Part shown: piece after piece, positions 16,601 to 20,713 of the stretch
Layout of the letters: every line of letters starts with the position of its first letter
Numbering within the stretch: the stretch's first letter is position 1
DNA from: a virus
Length of the DNA: 20,713 nt
Virus record (IMG/VR): IMGVR_UViG_3300013372_000190
Coordinates: 1 to 20,713 of that record
Direction: 5' to 3' (one strand)
The notes under the pieces: generated by a model
What the model was told of the DNA's origin: nothing
Database searches by the model: none
Seen by the model: only the letters and a program-made list of their open reading frames with translations
Made by a program: the position numbers and the translations under genes

Positions 16601-16721
16601 CCCAACCGCGCTCGCGGCTAAAGAAAGTGGAGCAATAGGAGCGGCTTCAATAGCGGCTAGAACGGTGACAGTTGCTCCACCTAAATTGACGGCTCAACAA
16701 ATCGCAATGAGGGCTAGATAA
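13668..16721 (+). CDS. Tape measure protein
   Basis: 1,017 residues, the largest gene. It sets tail length and is ejected ahead of DNA at infection. The N-terminus has the usual helical opening (ASLKKGLADAQNTLKGLDNSV), then a globular region with YRQMTNSLAQALNGNFASL. Two hydrophobic segments lie at about 284-304 (FTIIVGGAYTAFKLYKGILV) and 349-368 (LGLIITALALIGAGFVYAW), which could insert in the host membrane. A glycine-rich hinge (about 455-470) leads to a long charged coiled coil (about 473-628), a central domain with MAAGPEVGNALADSILN, a second coiled coil (about 750-905) with a repeated KGLAEAQ unit, and a beta-rich end. No peptidase or lytic domain was evident. Confidence 0.92.
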   Translation: MASTLPPILVEIQADVASLKKGLADAQNTLKGLDNSVEQTGSSMTKFMDRIKQVGATLGIAFAGTQVLQFFRESITAANEASAAQERLATLLRNTNGGTEAQIQALYQQAEALEAVGVVSKDNIIVAQSQLATFDLTASTINTLTPAILDYVTAEKGAAASADDYRQMTNSLAQALNGNFASLTRVGFVLDETTKKQISSGTESERAAAIVEVLNSTYKGFNETLRDNNPLQAAINDLDKLKGDIGEALLPLIDQLSRFISDDLIPGLRAMAKWFKENYGALKVFTIIVGGAYTAFKLYKGILVTTKVATQVYTVATTLMKGQQLASIASTNGLAASMLKLNAAMRANPLGLIITALALIGAGFVYAWKRSETFREVVIKVAQVVMNGFAKLSEIAGKFFSMIGKIPGMGWAKSIGNGLDSISDKVKIASKNLMDLKSGFKGMGNVSMTGDGAAGDPFAGGGKGGKGGGGLGEKEKKKLADYQKKVKDIYRDMNDVIKEANEKAEAALETRNERMAEAHERYNERVAELNERYAEQMEAAQERFNERKADLEERYRDQIAEAERRAQDEKAKATKRYGEEIIKINREFDKKKVELEQSLQEKLKDLRANAAEKSVELTRKAAEKQAGIVQQSIDRLRNAFASKTGFSLTEAFGKGASGKDILGKLTEQLRVSKNLAEKASFLADNGFSQPFIEQVMAAGPEVGNALADSILNATPETIEELKKTFNEMETVSNTGLDTLAKSMNTGANLATKELRDAYNQVSIDLKQSLNDVDRELTENMAAQQAAFDAAMTEAKKVRDEKLTEALVDMREAIAESERELQEARVKAKEALDKGLAEAQVELEKSRRKAQEELNKGLAEAQATLQKALIDAQKAYEKAIDDINKATDKKLEELKRKLAETAALMAALSAAQAAAAVASAPVYTPIVPVTLGGSRTDSAASVGNSTTVNVTGVNLTNPQQTASSVINAIKFGNVVVPTAPTALAAKESGAIGAASIAARTVTVAPPKLTAQQIAMRAR

Positions 16722-17581
16722 TGACAGTATTAACAGTTCAATATTCGTTTTCTTTCAACGGTCAAACTTTTGGCGGCGAAGGTTCGCCTTATCAAATTTT
16801 GAGCGTGGACGGTCTTGAAGGTTTACCCGGTATCCGTAACCAAGATGACAACCGTGGTTTCGCAGACGGCATGTTTTCCGGTCAAGACTTTTATGGCGGC
16901 AGAACCGTGAGTATCATTTTTAATACTTTTGGCACAAATACCGCAACGGCTCAAGAGAATTTCAACGCTATTCAACGGAAACTATTACCACAAACTACCG
17001 GCACGACACCTCTGTATTTTTATCTGCCGCCTAATGAAACTCAATTCATAAATGCCCGTGTTCGTGGACTTAGGACTACCGTAGACCCTAATTACACCTA
17101 CGGATATATCATTTCTCAAGTAGAGTTTTTTTGCCCTGACCCGGCTTATTACAATCAAAATACTCAAACCGCGAGCCTTGATTACACCCCACCCGGCGGT
17201 CGTACCTATAACCGTGTCTATAACCTCGTTTATGGCGGCGGTTCAGTAGCAATCACCACAACCGTATCAAACACCGGTTGGGCAACCACTTATCCAGTTA
17301 TTCAAATCAACGGACCTATTACTAACCCTGTTTTGGGCAATCAAACTCAAAACGCGGCTCTATATTTCACCGGAACATATACCAACACGGATATATTGAG
17401 GGTGGATTTGTATAATAAACTCATTACCTTGAACGGTAGTCCAGCCCGAAACTTGTTAATATCGGGTGAGTGGTTCTCGGCTGAACCCGGGAACAACTTG
17501 TTCTACTTGACGGGTGACGCTGGTTCTACAACCGTAGGAGTGACCGGCGGTACGATAACATGGAACTCAGCGTTCGTTTAG
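16721..17581 (+). CDS. Distal tail protein (Dit-like)
   Basis: 286 residues directly after the tape measure, the standard position for Dit, the hexameric ring that joins the tail tube to the adsorption apparatus. The N-terminal half fits the Dit fold: FSFNGQTFGGEGSPYQILSVDGL, DFYGGRTVSIIFNTFG, and FNAIQRKLLPQTTGTTPLYFYLP, ending in GYIISQVEFFCPDPAYYN. From about residue 155 comes a second beta domain with NTGWATTYPVIQINGPITNP and the strand ISGEWFSAEPGNNLFYLTG, like the galectin-type C-terminal domain of longer Dit proteins. The ATG overlaps the tape measure stop (TAATG). Confidence 0.85.
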   Translation: MTVLTVQYSFSFNGQTFGGEGSPYQILSVDGLEGLPGIRNQDDNRGFADGMFSGQDFYGGRTVSIIFNTFGTNTATAQENFNAIQRKLLPQTTGTTPLYFYLPPNETQFINARVRGLRTTVDPNYTYGYIISQVEFFCPDPAYYNQNTQTASLDYTPPGGRTYNRVYNLVYGGGSVAITTTVSNTGWATTYPVIQINGPITNPVLGNQTQNAALYFTGTYTNTDILRVDLYNKLITLNGSPARNLLISGEWFSAEPGNNLFYLTGDAGSTTVGVTGGTITWNSAFV

Positions 17582-17589
17582 GAGCATAA

Positions 17590-18669
17590 ATGACAGTACG
17601 CACACCCCCTTCGTGGTTACAAAACGGCTCTCACCCCGCTGAAAATGACCGTCTAACGACTCAGGCTCTTTGGGCCACAACTGGAATTATTAACTCAAGT
17701 TCTCTTGCGGTCACGGCTAACTCACCCGTTGGTATGTCCGTTCTTGTTGCGAGTGGTTGGGCCGCAATCGTTGGAACTACTCAAGCGAACATGGGAACCT
17801 ATGTTGCTTACAATGACGCTCAAGTAACTTTAACAATCGCAACAGCCGACCCAACTAACCCTCGTATTGACCGTATTGTAATGACCGTCAATGACGCTTA
17901 TTACACCGGGTCTACAAACAATGTTGTTCTCCAAGTAATCGCAGGAACTCCGGCTGGTTCTCCGGTTGCTCCTGCTACACCCGCGAATTCAATTTCATTA
18001 GCAACTATCGCAGTAGGCGCGGCAGTTCTTTCAATTAACTCAGGAAACATTACTGACACTCGTGTATTGGTAACAACCAATATCCCTGAGTCCGGTGACA
18101 TTTCAAGCGTTACAGCCGGAAACGGTTTAAGTGGTGGTGGTTCATCAGGAGCCGTTACTCTTTCAATCAACACCGCTATTACAGCAGACCTTTCAACAGC
18201 GCAAACGCTGACAAATAAGACTTTAACCGCGCCAATTATTTCAACGATTTCTAATACAGGAACTTTGACGCTACCCACTTCAACGGATACCTTGGTTGGG
18301 CGCGATACAACAGATACTTTAACCAACAAGACTCTTACTTCTCCGTTGATTAACTTGGGTATAAATGCTCAAACTGGAACGACCTACACAACGGTTCTAG
18401 CGGATAATGGCAAACTCGTGACGCTTACAAATGGTTCGGCTATCGCCGTGACTATTCCATTGAACTCAAGCGTGGCTTATCCCGTGGGCGCTCAAATCAA
18501 CATGGTCCAATTAGGGGCCGGTCAAGTCACCGTTTCAGGAGCCGGCGGTGTTACCGTAGTATCAACCGGCGCAACAGCCGCAACTCCAAAGACACGCGCT
18601 CAATACAGCACCTTGACGGCTGTACAGACTTCAACAGATAATTGGCTTGTCATGGGTGATATTTCATGA
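17590..18669 (+). CDS. Minor tail / baseplate-fibre protein
   Basis: 359 residues with a GGAG site 5 bases upstream of its ATG. Residues 1-170 match a minor tail domain frequent in actinophage-type genomes: HPAENDRLTTQALWATTG, MSVLVASGWAAIVGTTQAN, ATADPTNPRIDRIVMTVNDA and a closing SGNITDTRVLV. Residues 175-250 are linker modules with GLSGGGSSGAVTLS and two TLTNKTLT repeats. Residues 265-359 form a fibre end domain (LADNGKLVTLTNGSA, then GAQINMVQLGAGQVTVSGAGG and a terminal NWLVMGDIS), present again in the gene at 18914. Likely an adsorption-apparatus protein that carries or forms a side fibre. Its last codons overlap the next start (ATGA). Confidence 0.8.
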   Translation: MTVRTPPSWLQNGSHPAENDRLTTQALWATTGIINSSSLAVTANSPVGMSVLVASGWAAIVGTTQANMGTYVAYNDAQVTLTIATADPTNPRIDRIVMTVNDAYYTGSTNNVVLQVIAGTPAGSPVAPATPANSISLATIAVGAAVLSINSGNITDTRVLVTTNIPESGDISSVTAGNGLSGGGSSGAVTLSINTAITADLSTAQTLTNKTLTAPIISTISNTGTLTLPTSTDTLVGRDTTDTLTNKTLTSPLINLGINAQTGTTYTTVLADNGKLVTLTNGSAIAVTIPLNSSVAYPVGAQINMVQLGAGQVTVSGAGGVTVVSTGATAATPKTRAQYSTLTAVQTSTDNWLVMGDIS

Positions 18670-18917
18670 GTCGTTTAGCCTTAACCCCTACAAATGTCCC
18701 GGTTTCTGCTTCAGATATATCTACGCCAACACTCCGCGCCGGGGACTTGTACTACAACACAACAGAAGGTCTTAAAGTGTATTCAGGAACAGCATGGGTA
18801 GCCGTTGCTCCTGCTATTACTGAATTAGACGGGGGCGTATTTGATAGTATTGCTCCGTACAACGGTGGCGACCCAACTACTACGGCGACACAAACTTTTG
18901 ACGGGGGTACTCCATGA
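18666..18917 (+). CDS. Small fibre-module protein
   Basis: 83 residues, overlapping both neighbours by ATGA (18666 and 18914). The body is one short beta unit, LRAGDLYYNTTEGLKVYSGTAWV, the same kind of module found twice near the start of the 1128 gene. The C-terminus is acidic and Gly/Thr-rich (ELDGGVFDSIAPYNGGDPTTT), a pattern seen at the ends of small fibre proteins. It may be a connector or trimer cap for the fibre encoded on either side. Full coupling supports a real gene despite its size. Confidence 0.7.
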   Translation: MSRLALTPTNVPVSASDISTPTLRAGDLYYNTTEGLKVYSGTAWVAVAPAITELDGGVFDSIAPYNGGDPTTTATQTFDGGTP

Positions 18918-19549
18918 GCGTAGTGACACAAATCCAAATTCGGCGCGGAACTGCCGCACAATGGACTTCTGCTAATCCAACCCTTGCCGCTGGCGAATGG
19001 GGTTATGAAACTGATACCGGTAAAGTCAAAATTGGCAACGGTTCAACAGCGTGGAATTCTTTAGGCTATACAGGAGCCGGAGATATTGAAGGAGTCACAG
19101 CCTCAACCGGATTAAGCGGGGGCGGCACAAGTGGCACCGTTTCACTTTCTATTGACACTTCCGTTACGGCAGATTTAACAACCGCTCAAACGCTTACAAA
19201 TAAAACATTAACAGCACCGGTCATAAATCTTGCTCTAAATGCGCAAACAGGAACTACCTATACATTCGCACTCACAGACAACGGAAAATTAGTTACCGCT
19301 TCCAATGCTTCAGCGCAAACTTATTCAATACCAACTAACGCGACAACAGCCTTCCCAACAGGAACTCAAATCAACATTATTCAAATTGGCGCCGGTCAAG
19401 TAACAATTCAAGCGGCTTCAAGTGGTACCACAACAGTATCAAGTACAGGAGCAACCGCAACCGCTCCAAAACTTCGCGCTCAATATTCTTCTGCGACTTT
19501 GATTAAAGCCTCAACAGATTTATGGTATGTAGTGGGAGATATTTCCTAA
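18914..19549 (+). CDS. Tail fibre protein with Mtd N-terminal-like domain
   Basis: 211 residues. The first 50 (IQIRRGTAAQWTSANPTLAAGEWGYETDTGKVKIGNG, in brief RRGT...W...NP.LAAGE.GYETDTG..KIGNG) match the N-terminal domain of phage tropism-determinant and many fibre proteins. Then follow the GLSGGGTSGTVSLS linker, TLTNKTLTAPVIN, and a C-terminal domain (LTDNGKLVTASNASA, GTQINIIQIGAGQVTI, LWYVVGDIS) clearly paralogous to that of the 17590 gene. It is probably a receptor-proximal fibre. No C-type lectin variable region and no reverse transcriptase were seen here. The stop overlaps the next ATG. Confidence 0.8.
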   Translation: MSVVTQIQIRRGTAAQWTSANPTLAAGEWGYETDTGKVKIGNGSTAWNSLGYTGAGDIEGVTASTGLSGGGTSGTVSLSIDTSVTADLTTAQTLTNKTLTAPVINLALNAQTGTTYTFALTDNGKLVTASNASAQTYSIPTNATTAFPTGTQINIIQIGAGQVTIQAASSGTTTVSSTGATATAPKLRAQYSSATLIKASTDLWYVVGDIS

Positions 19550-20713
19550 TGCCTATTATTGGAACTATTGACTCAGCCAAAACAGGTCGCCTTGGTCTTG
19601 CTGTTGAAATTATGCTTCTTGGTGGAGGCGGTGGGGGTGCGGCTGATAGAGGTGCTGGCGGCGGTGCTGGCGGTATTTTTAATTCTTCATCAGTTACGGC
19701 TAGTGGAAATGTAACTGTTACTGTCGGTGCTGGTGGCGCTGGCGGTGCTGGTGGAAGCAACAATCCCGGAATAAATGGAACAAACACAGTTTTTGGAACT
19801 TCTACTGTTGGGCTTGGCGGTGGAGGCGGCGCTGGCGGTTCTGACTCAAGTTCAAAATCAGGCGGTTGTGGTGGTGGAGGTTCAGGCGCCAACGGTGGCG
19901 GATTTGCTGGTGGTGCTTCTACACAATCATCAACGGGTGGAACTGGATATGGATTTGCTGGTGGAACTGGTGGAGATACAGGAGCCGCTGGCGGCGGCGG
20001 AACTGGTGGAGTAGGTTCAAATTCCAGCGGCATGAGTGGTGGAAATGGCGGCACAGGAACAAACGCTTTTTCAACTTGGGCTACTGCTACTTCAACAGGT
20101 GTTTCAGGTCGTTATGGCGGCGGAGGTGGCGGCGCACCTTCACGCGATTCAGGTGGACCGGGAAGTAACGGCGCTGGTGGAGCAGGTGGCGGTGGAAATA
20201 GCGCGTCAGGTTCCGTGAGTGGACAAAGTGGTAATCCGGGAACCGATAATACTGGTGGCGGCGGTGGAGGTGCTTCAAATAATCCCCGTTCAGGAAGCGG
20301 CGGTAATGGAGGTTCAGGTTTAGCGATTGTTCGTTATCTTGGTTCTCAACAAGCGTCAGGTGGAACAATCGTTTCATCAGGCGGATACATTTACCACACA
20401 TTTACTTCATCAGGAACTTTTGCGGTTTGGTCAGGAAGTCCAAAAGCAACGGGTGGAAGTATCAACTATTCAGACGGTAACTGGATACATACATTTAATT
20501 CATCAGGAACATTCACTCCTACATCTTCAATATCACTTGCTGATTTCTTAGTCGTTGCTGGTGGTGGCGGAGGTGGTGGCGGATATTCAAGCAACGCTAA
20601 AGGTGGCGGTGGTGGTGCTGGTGGTTTGCGTACATCAGCGAGCATTTCAGGTGGCGGAGCATTACCTCAATCTCAAGTTTCTTTTACTAACGCAGTTGCG
20701 TACACAGTTACAA
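19549..20713 (+). CDS. Glycine-rich tail adhesin (3' truncated by window)
   Basis: The ATG overlaps the previous stop (TAATG), and the frame stays open to the window edge, so the gene continues beyond 20713. At least 388 residues. After a short start (MPIIGTIDSAKTGRLGLAVE) the protein is dominated by runs of glycine with S, A, T and N spacers (LGGGGGG, AGGAGGAGG, GGGGGGA). In T-even type adhesins such runs pack as polyglycine helices that display receptor-binding loops. From about residue 255 come units with IVRYLGS, GGYIYHTFTSSGTF and, repeated, GNWIHTFNSSGTF, then LVVAGGGGGGGG. These repeat units are frequent in phage fibre proteins. The opposite-strand open frames here are by-products of the glycine codons. 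Confidence 0.82.
   Translation, partial: MPIIGTIDSAKTGRLGLAVEIMLLGGGGGGAADRGAGGGAGGIFNSSSVTASGNVTVTVGAGGAGGAGGSNNPGINGTNTVFGTSTVGLGGGGGAGGSDSSSKSGGCGGGGSGANGGGFAGGASTQSSTGGTGYGFAGGTGGDTGAAGGGGTGGVGSNSSGMSGGNGGTGTNAFSTWATATSTGVSGRYGGGGGGAPSRDSGGPGSNGAGGAGGGGNSASGSVSGQSGNPGTDNTGGGGGGASNNPRSGSGGNGGSGLAIVRYLGSQQASGGTIVSSGGYIYHTFTSSGTFAVWSGSPKATGGSINYSDGNWIHTFNSSGTFTPTSSISLADFLVVAGGGGGGGGYSSNAKGGGGGAGGLRTSASISGGGALPQSQVSFTNAVAYTVT

Noticed and set aside
17901-18329. Minus-strand open frame of 142 codons
   Set aside because: It is antisense to the minor tail gene; repeated Val/Ser codons follow from the Thr/Asn codons of the real gene.
19503-20054. Long minus-strand open frame with proline-rich protein
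   Set aside because: It mirrors the glycine codons of the + strand adhesin (GGN read as NCC); no ribosome site, and no other minus-strand gene exists in the window.
18914-20713. Possible diversity-generating retroelement, because of the Mtd-N-like domain
   Set aside because: No reverse transcriptase, template repeat or C-type lectin variable region is visible; this N-terminal domain is also common in fibres without such systems.

Overview
This window is the head-and-tail morphogenesis block of a tailed double-stranded DNA phage or prophage (Caudoviricetes). Every supported gene lies on the + strand. Genes are packed tightly, with many ATGA or TAATG stop/start overlaps. The combination of major tail protein, a -1 frameshifted pair of tail-assembly chaperones, a tape measure protein and a Dit-like distal tail protein, with no sheath gene, points to a siphovirus. 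A 1,017-residue tape measure would fit a tail of roughly 150 nm by the usual 1.5 angstrom per residue rule. The host cannot be read from the sequence. The style of the minor tail proteins recalls phages of aquatic actinobacteria, but that is a weak inference. No integrase, lysis, replication, tRNA or CRISPR feature was seen here.

Packaging and head region (1-9658): the window opens inside the last part of the large terminase, which ends in a zinc ribbon. Three small to medium genes with tail-fibre-type domains follow, an unusual position between terminase and portal. Then come the portal, a MuF minor head protein carrying a C-terminal ADP-ribosyltransferase-like domain, a 65-residue unknown, a very long prohead protease/scaffold fusion, and a major capsid protein that appears to carry an inserted fibronectin-III-like domain.

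Connector and tail region (9659-18669): a strong hairpin follows the capsid gene. Next come a zinc-ribbon small protein, a head-tail connector, a tail-terminator-like protein, a 62-residue unknown and the major tail protein. A second, branched hairpin follows the major tail gene. After it lie the tail-assembly chaperones G and GT (CCCAAAA slip site), an HK97-gp10-like protein, the tape measure and Dit.

Adsorption region (17590-20713): a minor tail/fibre protein, an 83-residue fibre module, an Mtd-N-like fibre whose C-terminal domain is a paralogue of that in the 17590 gene, and a glycine-rich adhesin that runs off the right edge.

The most striking window-wide signal is the near absence of several palindromic tetranucleotides. 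Reading by eye I found no GATC, TGCA, AGCT or ACGT and a single TCGA, while CTAG, CATG, GTAC, GGCC, CCGG and GCGC are common. Codon choice at codon junctions seems to bend around these words, which suggests strong selection, probably from restriction.
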